From assembly GCA_001629235.1 (NCBI GenBank), contig LUSA01000041.1:1-5260 (forward strand): a stretch of DNA of 5,260 bases. Reading direction: 5' to 3'. Shown here one piece after another: positions 1 to 5,260 of the stretch (the stretch's first letter is position 1; every line of letters begins with the position of its first letter). The notes beneath the pieces were generated by a model. It was not told where the DNA came from, ran no database searches, and was given only the letters and a program-made list of their open reading frames with translations. The position numbers and the translations under genes are program-made. The DNA comes from Marine group II euryarchaeote REDSEA-S43_B8. GTDB lineage: Archaea > Thermoplasmatota > Poseidoniia > Poseidoniales > Thalassarchaeaceae.

Positions 1-2
1 GG

Positions 3-824
3 ATTAGAGACAAGCCGATACAGTTCCTGAGGGGACGAAATCGCGGTGAAGAGGTGGGCACTCCCATCCTAAAATGGGGAGACATAGAGAAGACTCTAGG
101 AGACTTCAGCCTAACTACAGGAAAGGGCGAGGTGAAGTCCGCTGAAGTCGTTGGAGTAGTTGGTCCGAATGCCACAGGAAAGACAACTCTGGTGAAGATA
201 ATTGCAGGAGAGATAGATCCCGATGAAGGTTGGTGTACCATGGATGCCAAGGTATCCTACAAACCTCAGCACGTCCGTGCAGACTTCGAGGGAACCGTAC
301 AAGAATGGCTAGATACGGAGATAGGAGGAAAATGGCGAAGTGGCGAATTTCATACCCAAGTAACTAGGGCCCTACAAGTTGACAAAATGGTTGACTTGCA
401 TGCGACTAAACTTTCAGGAGGAGAACTTCAGGCCGTCAGTATCGCTATCTGCTTGGGAAAGGAGGCGGATCTGTATCTGTTCGACGAGCCCAGTGCACAT
501 CTAGATGCCAATGCTAGAATGGAAGCTGCAAAAGCAATCAGGAGGACCATGGAAAGTAATGAGAAGGCCGCGATGGTCATAGACCATGACACCTACTTCC
601 TTGACATAGTTAGCGACTCTGTTCTGGTATTCCAAGGGGAGGGAGGGGATCATGGAAAGGCCATCGGCCCTCTATCACTCCGAAAGGGAATGAACCTCTT
701 TCTATCCGATGCAGATGTTACTTTCAGGAGGGACATAGAATCACATCGTCCAAGGATAAACAAGCCTTCTAGCAGGAAGGACCGAGAGCAGAAATCATCC
801 GGTGAATACTTCTACTCCGACTGA
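3..824 (+). CDS. ABCE1: ABCE1/Rli1 ribosome-recycling ATPase, C-terminal half (5' end outside window)
   Basis: This is the second nucleotide-binding domain of ABCE1, the cytosolic twin-ATPase that splits ribosomes after termination. The frame is open to the left edge, and the residues before the GTG at 54 (RDKPIQFL) fit the family's inter-domain region, so 54 is not the start. About 273 residues are visible of a usual 590-600. The missing part should hold the N-terminal Fe-S domain and first ATPase. Visible motifs in order are Walker A GPNATGKT (162-185), Q-loop YKPQ, signature LSGGELQ (411-431), Walker B with catalytic Glu (LYLFDEPS, Glu at 486), D-loop SAHLD and H-loop His at 585. The C-terminal hinge, GMN-FL, TFRRD, RPRINK and a final GEYFY, is diagnostic of ABCE1 rather than of transporter ATPases. 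The gene ends one base before an ATG of grpE, suggesting co-transcription. It appears intact. Confidence 0.95.
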   Translation: MRDKPIQFLRGRNRGEEVGTPILKWGDIEKTLGDFSLTTGKGEVKSAEVVGVVGPNATGKTTLVKIIAGEIDPDEGWCTMDAKVSYKPQHVRADFEGTVQEWLDTEIGGKWRSGEFHTQVTRALQVDKMVDLHATKLSGGELQAVSIAICLGKEADLYLFDEPSAHLDANARMEAAKAIRRTMESNEKAAMVIDHDTYFLDIVSDSVLVFQGEGGDHGKAIGPLSLRKGMNLFLSDADVTFRRDIESHRPRINKPSSRKDREQKSSGEYFYSD

Positions 825-825
825 G

Positions 826-1368
826 ATGGACCATTGGCTTCTTGAGGGACTGTTACGGCCCAACATCGTGGCAGAAGAGTCAGAAGACGGCGGGTCAGAG
901 GAATCATCCACTGAGGAAGTAGACTTCGAGGCTAGGGTTTCCGAACTGGAGGAGGAACTCCAGTATGCCAAGGCAGAAACAGTAAACATCGCCCAAAGAG
1001 CTGCCAGGGACCGTTCTGAGACTCTGAAGTACGGCGGCGCCTCTCTAGCTAGGAGGCTTATTCCAGCTTTAGACCACCTTTCCAAGGCTCTAGAAGCTAC
1101 AGAAGTAGGTGAAGGGACAGAGTCAGTAATTGCAGGCGTGAGACTTACCCTAGATGGACTCAGGTCATCTCTAGAGTCAGAGGGAATCAATGAAATCAAA
1201 GCCCTAGGAAATGATTTCGATCCTACTTGCATGGAGGCGATTGCCACAGTACCTTGCCCAGAAGGCAAAAATCCTGGAAGTGTAATAGAAGTCATCGAAA
1301 CTGGATACAGGATGCACGACCGCATCCTCAGAGCATCAAAAGTCGTTGTCGCTGAGGGTGACTCGTGA
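826..1368 (+). CDS. grpE: GrpE, nucleotide-exchange factor of DnaK
   Basis: GrpE is the cytosolic partner of the Hsp70 DnaK and promotes ADP release in the folding cycle. From the ATG at 826 the product has 180 residues, a normal length. Residues 14-35 are an acidic, Ser/Glu-rich disordered tail. About 35-115 form the long dimerising helix (ELEEEL, AETVNIAQRAARDR, LIPALDHLSKAL). About 121-177 form the beta-wing domain (GINEI, FDPTCMEAI, GSVIEVIETGYRMHDRILRA). In the usual FDP-x-x-HEA block the His is replaced by Met. The start is uncertain. The ATG at 826 lies one base after the ABCE1 stop (TGA-G-ATG), which suits re-initiation. An in-frame GTG at 802 would add eight residues and overlap ABCE1 by 23 bases. 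Neither has a Shine-Dalgarno sequence. No dnaK or dnaJ follows, unlike many grpE loci. The family call is firm; the start is not. Confidence 0.93.
   Translation: MDHWLLEGLLRPNIVAEESEDGGSEESSTEEVDFEARVSELEEELQYAKAETVNIAQRAARDRSETLKYGGASLARRLIPALDHLSKALEATEVGEGTESVIAGVRLTLDGLRSSLESEGINEIKALGNDFDPTCMEAIATVPCPEGKNPGSVIEVIETGYRMHDRILRASKVVVAEGDS
1354..1360 (+). promoter_or_regulatory. Probable ribosome binding site of the DUF1499 gene
   Basis: GAGGGTG lies inside the end of grpE, four bases before the GTG at 1365, and is complementary to much of the CCUCC anti-Shine-Dalgarno end of 16S rRNA. It supports GTG 1365 as the real start. It is one of the few such motifs in the window, as most other starts here lack one. 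The spacing is slightly short. Confidence 0.5.
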
Positions 1369-1862
1369 GTAAGAAAGGAAGAGCCTACTTGCTCGTGTTT
1401 GGAATAATTATCACATACGCTGGAGTAGTATTTGCCATACAAATTGCAGCCCCAGATAACCCAATAGAACCGGACAATTTCCCAAACAACTGTCCCGAAG
1501 GTTCGATTAATTGCTCATTAATCGCACCAAATCACCATAGAAGTGGAAACCTCACAGAGATTAGAATCAACGCTAGTTTACCTGAGGTAATGGATGAAGT
1601 CAGGAAATGGATTGATTCCCAATCGGGAACAAGTACCATAGGAGATTGGCCCGAACAGACCCATGCAGTATTCAGAACTCTAATCCTGAGGTTTCCAGAC
1701 GACTTCTTGGTGCAAGGTTTCTGTGATAATGGTGATAGCGTACTGTATGTTTACTCACAGTCACGTCTCGGTGTTTCTGATCTAGGGGTCAACAAAGCGC
1801 GAGTCGAGAGCTTCGCTGAGCATATGGTAAACGTCGAAATGGCTACATCAGAATGCGTCTAG
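1365..1862 (+). CDS. DUF1499 family protein with N-terminal membrane anchor
   Basis: The protein has 165 residues and no known biochemical role. Residues 1-6 are basic (MSKKGR), and 7-28 are a hydrophobic helix that should anchor it with the bulk outside. The body matches the DUF1499 pattern from memory. It has a Cys-containing entry segment (NNCPEGSINCS, 41-51), a helix (LPEVMDEVRKWI), the strand RFPDDFLVQGF (109-119), and the hallmark block SQSRLGVSDLGVNKARV (131-147). Four Cys after the anchor (43, 50, 120, 164) could form disulfides. The GTG start overlaps the grpE stop in GTGA, and GAGGGTG at 1354-1360 is a plausible ribosome binding site four bases upstream. This arrangement implies translational coupling to grpE. 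An ATG start is absent nearby. The family call is good; the function is unknown. Confidence 0.85.
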   Translation: MSKKGRAYLLVFGIIITYAGVVFAIQIAAPDNPIEPDNFPNNCPEGSINCSLIAPNHHRSGNLTEIRINASLPEVMDEVRKWIDSQSGTSTIGDWPEQTHAVFRTLILRFPDDFLVQGFCDNGDSVLYVYSQSRLGVSDLGVNKARVESFAEHMVNVEMATSECV

Positions 1863-1880
1863 GGATGTCCGGCGCTAACC

Positions 1881-1943
1881 TTGTCTGCAATTATCGACCC
1901 CGATATTCGAAAAGCTCACACCCTTCCGTCGGTATTCTACACG
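1881..1943 (+). pseudogene. N-terminal remnant of the Rieske oxygenase, separated by a frame break
   Basis: From a TTG at 1881 this frame reads MSAIIDPDIRKAHTLPSVFY-T, the typical opening of aromatic-ring-hydroxylating oxygenase alpha-type proteins (DPDI-x-x-A-x-TLP-x-x-FY). Family resemblance stops abruptly after Thr-21 (codon 1941-1943). The rest of this frame to 2081 gives unrelated residues that are an out-of-frame reading of the next segment. The real protein resumes in the frame of 1945. The start is 18 bases after the DUF1499 stop, in the same frame as that gene, with no clear ribosome binding site. I read it as the true 5' end of the same gene as 1945-2748. Confidence 0.7.
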
Positions 1944-1946
1944 AAT
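1941..1946 (+). other. Deletion/frameshift junction in the Rieske oxygenase gene
   Basis: Family-like protein ends in one frame at Thr-21 (codon 1941-1943) and restarts in the +1 frame at Met (codon 1945-1947), which reads MLLVDG where relatives have the residues just after C-x-H-R-G. The frame change means the missing length is 2 modulo 3. From family memory about 60-75 residues (roughly 200 bases) are lost. No long repeat is visible at the join. Confidence 0.65.
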
Positions 1947-2748
1947 GCTATTGGTGGATGGAAGTTGCTCCAGAAGCACTCTTCAGTGCCCGTATCATGG
2001 TCGAACCTTTGGATTAGACGGGAGTATGAAATCGATGCCCGAGTTCGACCTGGCAGAAGACTTTCCGACTGCTCAAGATAATCTCAGGACATTCCCTTCT
2101 ATATCCTGGAAGGGACTGGTTTTCACTGGTTTAGAGCCATCTGGTTTGGAAGCCTGCTTGAAAGAGATGGAAGCTAGGATTGGATGGATGCCAATAGAGA
2201 AATTCGAATATGATCATTCTAGGAATAGGTGCTATGAAATTAGAGCAAATTGGGCCCTGTACGTTGATAACTACTTGGAAGGCTTCCACATCCCATTCGT
2301 TCACAATGACCTCAATAGTGCTCTGGACTACGACGATTATAGAACTGAGATTTTCGATGGTGGAGTGCTACAGATTGGTATCGCTAGTGACGGAGAGGCC
2401 ATCTTCGAGATTCCCGAGGAATCACCCGACTTCGGGCTAAAAGTTGCAGCTTATTATTACTGGATTTATCCAGGTCTAATGCTCAACTTCTACCCATGGG
2501 GCTTGTCTGTCAACTTAGTCCTCCCATTGTCAGTTGATCGAACTAGGATAGAGTACTATGGATTTGTATGGGACAAGAAATTCCTTGGTAAGGGTGCCGG
2601 AGGGGACTTGGACAAGGTCGAGGAGGAAGATCAGTTTGTAGTAGAGTCGACACAAAGGGGAGTATCATCAGTGTCTTATGAAAGAGGGCGATACTCCCCT
2701 TCCAAGGAGATAGGGGTCCATCACTTCCACCAAATGCTAACATCTTAG
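1945..2748 (+). CDS. Rieske-type ring-hydroxylating oxygenase, missing the first half of its Fe-S site
   Basis: Intact members pass electrons from a [2Fe-2S] Rieske cluster to a mononuclear iron that activates O2 on an aromatic or similar substrate, in the cytosol. This frame (267 residues from ATG 1945) begins inside the Rieske domain. It has the second ligand pair C-P-Y-H-G (Cys15, His18) and the following LDGSMKSMPEF, but the upstream C-x-H-R-G pair is absent in any frame. The catalytic domain is well preserved. It has DNYLEGFHIPFVH with iron ligands His115 and His120, the strands LMLNFYPWGLSVN, and EEEDQFVVESTQRG, where Asp229 is the probable carboxylate ligand. It closes with GRYSPSKEIGVHHFH. 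The ATG is probably not a biological start, since homology to the family's N-terminus lies just upstream in another frame (1881-1943). About 60-75 residues seem missing at 1941-1946. As written, the product could not hold a Rieske cluster. The substrate is unknown. Confidence 0.85.
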   Translation: MLLVDGSCSRSTLQCPYHGRTFGLDGSMKSMPEFDLAEDFPTAQDNLRTFPSISWKGLVFTGLEPSGLEACLKEMEARIGWMPIEKFEYDHSRNRCYEIRANWALYVDNYLEGFHIPFVHNDLNSALDYDDYRTEIFDGGVLQIGIASDGEAIFEIPEESPDFGLKVAAYYYWIYPGLMLNFYPWGLSVNLVLPLSVDRTRIEYYGFVWDKKFLGKGAGGDLDKVEEEDQFVVESTQRGVSSVSYERGRYSPSKEIGVHHFHQMLTS

Positions 2749-2789
2749 ATTCAATTCATAACTAATTGTCTATTCGTTGTACAGTGCCC

Positions 2790-3581
2790 ATGTCTCGCCA
2801 AAGAACAATTGCTACTCTGCTTGTCTCTCTATTGTTGCTATCTGGATGTCTAAGTGATGAAACATCAGAAGATCCCGAAATTGAAGATTGTTCAGCAATC
2901 ATAGGAGACTCCTGTGAAATCGAAGACACTACCGTGGATGAAGGAGTCTTAGAGCAAGAGATTTCAATATCAGGAAATAGTTTCTGTGACAATACTAATC
3001 CGGACCATTGCCTTCTGCCATTCCCTTCGTCTGCATTCCTTGATTCTGATCCCGGAACCGCTACCGGGTATAGGTTGGACATCGATGGGGAGGCTATACC
3101 CGACTCGGCTTCCGCTCCATCAGAAGATTTTCATATGCTTGATAACAAGGATGGTCACTCCCCGTCTACACAGATATTTACTACGTTTAGCAGCCTTCCA
3201 GATATTTCCGGACTAGCCTCCCAAGACTCCATCCCCTCATCGGCCCTCCCAGGTCACAATAGTCTGGTTCTCAATATGGACACTGGTCAGATTCTGGAAC
3301 ATTGGGTGGAAATCTCGTCCAGAACACAGGAAGACGAGCAAACCCTCGTCCATGTGCGAACCCTCAGAGGACTCGATCACAACGCCCAGTATGCAGTTGC
3401 ATTCAGAAATCTGATAGATGGAGAAGGTGAACAGGTGGAACCATTCCCAGGATTCAAGGCGTTGAGAGATGGATCAGTAACCGGCAATCAACAGATAGAG
3501 TCTCTCAGATCCAGCTACGAAGATATGTTCTCCTCTCTTTCCGAGATTGGCTACGAAAGGCAGGATCTGACAAGTGCCTAG
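2790..3581 (+). CDS. Lipoprotein, N-terminal part of a split surface alpha/beta hydrolase gene
   Basis: From the ATG at 2790 the product has 263 residues. It has a lipoprotein signal peptide with basic n-region (MSRQR), hydrophobic core (about 7-17) and lipobox LSGC with acceptor Cys20, followed by an acidic linker (about 21-55). It should be exported and lipid-anchored. The next part has the pattern NPDHCLLPFPSSAFLDSDP, TATGYRLDIDGEAIP, LDNKDGHSP and YAVAFRNLIDGEG. I recognise this as the N-terminal domain of large secreted lipoprotein hydrolases known mainly from myxobacteria and similar groups. It ends prematurely after RQDLTSA at a TAG (3579-3581), where relatives continue with an AWDF-like segment. 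The protein resumes in another frame (next feature). An in-frame TTG at 2766 and GTG at 2784 exist, but ATG 2790 puts the signal peptide at the very N-terminus. The AT-rich 41-base gap before it may hold a promoter, but I cannot define one. Confidence 0.8.
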   Translation: MSRQRTIATLLVSLLLLSGCLSDETSEDPEIEDCSAIIGDSCEIEDTTVDEGVLEQEISISGNSFCDNTNPDHCLLPFPSSAFLDSDPGTATGYRLDIDGEAIPDSASAPSEDFHMLDNKDGHSPSTQIFTTFSSLPDISGLASQDSIPSSALPGHNSLVLNMDTGQILEHWVEISSRTQEDEQTLVHVRTLRGLDHNAQYAVAFRNLIDGEGEQVEPFPGFKALRDGSVTGNQQIESLRSSYEDMFSSLSEIGYERQDLTSA

Positions 3582-3583
3582 GA
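3570..3583 (+). other. Deletion/frameshift junction in the lipoprotein hydrolase gene
   Basis: The first frame ends with QDLTSA and a TAG at 3579-3581. The second frame becomes family-like at CTA-GGA-GAA from 3578 (LGENGIGCNVTSV). The frame shift implies a missing length of 1 modulo 3. From memory of relatives, some 20-25 residues that link the two domains (an AWDF-like segment through an RDDA-like helix) are absent. Confidence 0.6.
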
Positions 3584-3604
3584 GAAAATGGGATAGGGTG
3601 CAAT

Positions 3605-3618
3605 GTCACATCTGTGAC
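3605..3618. repeat. Short perfect inverted repeat GTCACA-TC-TGTGAC
   Basis: Six-base arms with a two-base centre lie inside the hydrolase coding frame (encoding VTSVT) about 25 bases downstream of the frame break. The loop is too small for a good hairpin. It resembles a dimeric regulator site in form, but its coding position gives no support for that. Confidence 0.3.
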
Positions 3619-4756
3619 TGAGAACTATGCTGAAGACAACACAACCCTCAGGAGAATAAGTGGGACTATCACCACTCCTCACTACCTTCAATCCACATAT
3701 CCCCCAACTCCTATGACTCGTTATGAGGACGGAACTCCCAGATTCAACTACATGACAGAGGTTGTGTTCACAGTTACGATCCCCCAGTCTGCTGCTGACT
3801 TATCACAACCTGCGCCGCTTGTGGTCCTAGGTCATGGCTTCCTGGGAAATGGAGAGGGCATGGTGTCTGGCTTCAGAGGATGGGCTAATGATTCTGGAGT
3901 CGCCACAATAGGAACTGACTTCAAGGGTTGGAGTTCAGATGGCGACTTCGGTGCTGTCACCTTCGGATTGATGAATGTGAACTATCTGCAGCATCAGTCC
4001 GAGAGACTCCAGCAATCTGTAATCAACCATCTTGCAATGGTCACTACCATCAAAGGGGTTTGCTCCGATCTCCCCGAATTCTATCATAACGGGATTAACT
4101 TGGTGGACACTACTGATATCGATTACATGGGAGTATCCCTAGGGGGAATCAGGGGCCCTTCTATGCTGTCCCTAATCCCAGAAATTGATCGAGGAGTCCT
4201 TTGGGTAGCAGGTTCATCTTTCAGCTTCATTGCCGAGAGATCCACACAGTACACTCAATTCGAGGAGCTTTTCTCTTCTCCACTTGCTTACGAATCTACA
4301 ATGGACCGGTCGATTCTTCTCGCACTAATGCAATCTATGTGGGATACGACCGAACCCGAAACATACCTCCCCTTCATTGATGGCGGAATGGACGGGGAAC
4401 TACATCCCTACGAGATACTCTACGTGGTTTCTATCAATGATGCACAGGTCACGACACTCTCTGCGGACCGAGCCTCTAGAACTTCGGAGATCCCAGTTCT
4501 TGCAAACTCCACATATCACCCCTATGGCCTAGATGTCACTGAGGCTCCTGTTTCCGGCTCAGCGATAGTTTACTTCGATGGCAGATTCCCAGAGGTACCT
4601 TCGGGAAACATACAGGGGCCTATGGAATACCATTCCCTAGCGCATAACCAGGTTCTGGGATACGATCCCGCCGTCGACTTGGCTACTGACTTTCTATTGA
4701 GCGGTCAGATTACCGACACATGCTCAGGGGAGTGCTACTTCGAAGGGACTTGGTAG
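3614..4756 (+). CDS. Alpha/beta hydrolase domain, C-terminal part of the split lipoprotein gene
   Basis: This is the catalytic half of the extracellular hydrolase begun at 2790. From the GTG at 3614 there are 380 residues. Meaningful protein in this frame begins earlier, at about 3578 (LGENGIGCNVTSV), so GTG 3614 is only the first available start. Motifs are LVVLGHGFLGNG with the oxyanion-type HG (74-75), the nucleophile elbow G-V-S-L-G-G with Ser175, a candidate acid Asp276 (INDAQV), and a candidate catalytic His340 or His344 (EYHSLAHNQ). The tail TDTCSGECYF carries a Cys pair found at the end of this family. The substrate is not evident; esterase or lipase-like activity on exported substrates is an inference. 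Alone, this fragment has no signal peptide, so it would not be exported unless joined to the upstream part. It ends 8 bases from a convergent gene. Confidence 0.82.
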   Translation: MTENYAEDNTTLRRISGTITTPHYLQSTYPPTPMTRYEDGTPRFNYMTEVVFTVTIPQSAADLSQPAPLVVLGHGFLGNGEGMVSGFRGWANDSGVATIGTDFKGWSSDGDFGAVTFGLMNVNYLQHQSERLQQSVINHLAMVTTIKGVCSDLPEFYHNGINLVDTTDIDYMGVSLGGIRGPSMLSLIPEIDRGVLWVAGSSFSFIAERSTQYTQFEELFSSPLAYESTMDRSILLALMQSMWDTTEPETYLPFIDGGMDGELHPYEILYVVSINDAQVTTLSADRASRTSEIPVLANSTYHPYGLDVTEAPVSGSAIVYFDGRFPEVPSGNIQGPMEYHSLAHNQVLGYDPAVDLATDFLLSGQITDTCSGECYFEGTW

Positions 4757-4764
4757 TCTCGGGG

Positions 4765-5260
4765 CTAAATTCTCTCTTCCCTGCTACCAGATGTCCAGTC
4801 GTAGATGCCCCTTCCTGTCTTCTTGCCCATATCTCCGGATTCCACCAGTTTTTTCAGTAGTGGGTGGGGTCTGTATGATTCGTCCTCGAAAGCCTCGGCC
4901 AAACTGTTCAGAATGTCCATTCTAACATCGAGACCCACTAGATCGGATAGCTCCAAGGGGCCCATGGGGTGGCGGTAACCCAATTTCATCGCAGTGTCAA
5001 TATCACTCGCTGATGCAACTCCCTCTGCCAGCATTCTGATTGCCTCGTTCCCCAGAACTACTCCCAATCTGCTGGTTGCGAATCCTGGAACGTCATTCAC
5101 CAGTATTGTGGTCTTGCCCAGAGACTCCCCTACTTTCTTGGAAATAGTGACCGTTTCCTCTGATGTTTCTCCGTGCCTCACTATCTCGAGTAATGGCATC
5201 AGCGGAACAGGATTGAAGAAGTGCAAACCAACAAATCTCCCGGAATTTTCGATTTCCGAA
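4765..5260 (-). CDS. 3-hydroxyacyl-CoA dehydrogenase, C-terminal half (5' end outside window)
   Basis: This cytosolic enzyme oxidises (S)-3-hydroxyacyl-CoA to 3-ketoacyl-CoA with NAD+, in beta-oxidation or, reversed, in butyrate-type pathways. The frame stays open to the right edge. Residues before the TTG at 5226 (SEIENSGRFVG) fit the family, so that TTG is internal. About 164 residues are visible of a usual 280-320; the Rossmann NAD-binding half lies beyond 5260. Motifs are GLHFFNPVPLMPLLEIV with catalytic His (codon 5223-5221) and its partner Glu, then NDVPGFATSRLGVV, EAIRMLAEGVASASDIDTAMKLGYRHPMGP, LSDLVGLDV and the C-terminal GKKTGRGIYDW. Where the human enzyme has Asn in PGF-x-x-NR, this has Ser (ATSR), a variant I recall in other members. 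It is single-domain in the visible part, ending soon after the GRGIYDW motif, with no hydratase fused on that side. It faces the hydrolase gene tail to tail. Confidence 0.92.
   Translation of the reverse strand, partial: SEIENSGRFVGLHFFNPVPLMPLLEIVRHGETSEETVTISKKVGESLGKTTILVNDVPGFATSRLGVVLGNEAIRMLAEGVASASDIDTAMKLGYRHPMGPLELSDLVGLDVRMDILNSLAEAFEDESYRPHPLLKKLVESGDMGKKTGRGIYDWTSGSREERI

Noticed and set aside
795..1442. Long minus-strand open frame opposite grpE, very Ser-rich
   Set aside because: It is the complement of the Glu/Ser-rich GrpE coding sequence. Its low-complexity Ser run mirrors acidic codons and it resembles no protein family.
1504..1524. Perfect inverted repeat of 8-base arms (CGATTAAT) with a 5-base loop
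   Set aside because: It lies inside the DUF1499 coding frame, is AT-rich and has no T-run after it. About one such repeat is expected by chance in a window of this size, so I do not call a terminator or operator.
1944..2081. Continuation of the 1881 frame as a small separate protein of 66 residues
   Set aside because: After Thr-21 it is an out-of-frame reading of the oxygenase's Rieske segment, with no recognisable features of its own.
2749..2789. AT-rich gap before the lipoprotein gene as a TATA/BRE promoter
   Set aside because: A promoter is likely by position, but no string matches the archaeal TATA box well enough to place it.
2762..3216. Overlapping open frames on both strands across the lipoprotein gene
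   Set aside because: They are shadows of the lipoprotein frame, which has a clear signal peptide and family-like domain; they have no motif of their own.
4757..4790. Terminator between the convergent hydrolase and dehydrogenase genes
   Set aside because: There is no stable stem and no uninterrupted T-tract on either strand; the pyrimidine-rich TCTCTCTTCCC is in the dehydrogenase coding end.
5224..5226. TTG as the start of the 3-hydroxyacyl-CoA dehydrogenase
   Set aside because: The frame continues upstream with family-like residues up to the window edge, and the codon encodes the Leu of the GLHFFNP motif.

Overview
The window looks like prokaryotic, most probably archaeal, accessory-flank DNA: short intergenic gaps, stop/start overlaps, several non-ATG starts, roughly balanced GC and few Shine-Dalgarno motifs. 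The strongest taxonomic signal is the C-terminal half of ABCE1/Rli1, the ribosome-recycling ATPase of archaea and eukaryotes, packed as in an operon against a grpE. Together with a GrpE-type chaperone factor, a lipobox lipoprotein, a Rieske oxygenase and a 3-hydroxyacyl-CoA dehydrogenase, this best fits a marine euryarchaeote such as Marine Group II/III (Poseidoniia-like). That assignment is an inference.

Layout. On the plus strand from the left edge: ABCE1 (5' end outside the window, ends 824), grpE (826 or 802 to 1368), and a membrane-anchored DUF1499 protein (1365-1862) coupled to grpE by a 4-base GTGA overlap. After an 18-base gap comes a Rieske-type ring-hydroxylating oxygenase that is broken near 1941-1946. 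Next is a lipoprotein/alpha-beta hydrolase gene that is broken near 3570-3583. On the minus strand, converging on the hydrolase with an 8-base gap, is the C-terminal half of a 3-hydroxyacyl-CoA dehydrogenase whose start lies beyond 5260.

The main observation is that two adjacent metabolic genes carry the same kind of lesion. In each, a conserved N-terminal segment stops and the protein resumes in another frame with a block of family-conserved residues missing. In the oxygenase the lost block includes the first half (C-x-H) of the Rieske iron-sulfur site. In the hydrolase it is a short linker segment before the catalytic domain. The downstream parts are otherwise well preserved, so the lesions are either very recent deletions or assembly errors. 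ABCE1, GrpE and DUF1499 look intact.

Functionally, ABCE1 and GrpE serve translation and protein folding. The oxygenase, surface esterase-like lipoprotein and hydroxyacyl-CoA dehydrogenase could belong to uptake and breakdown of organic substrates, but nothing in the sequence proves that they work together. I saw no RNA gene, CRISPR array, mobile element or convincing promoter or terminator, and no gene-free stretch longer than about 50 bases.
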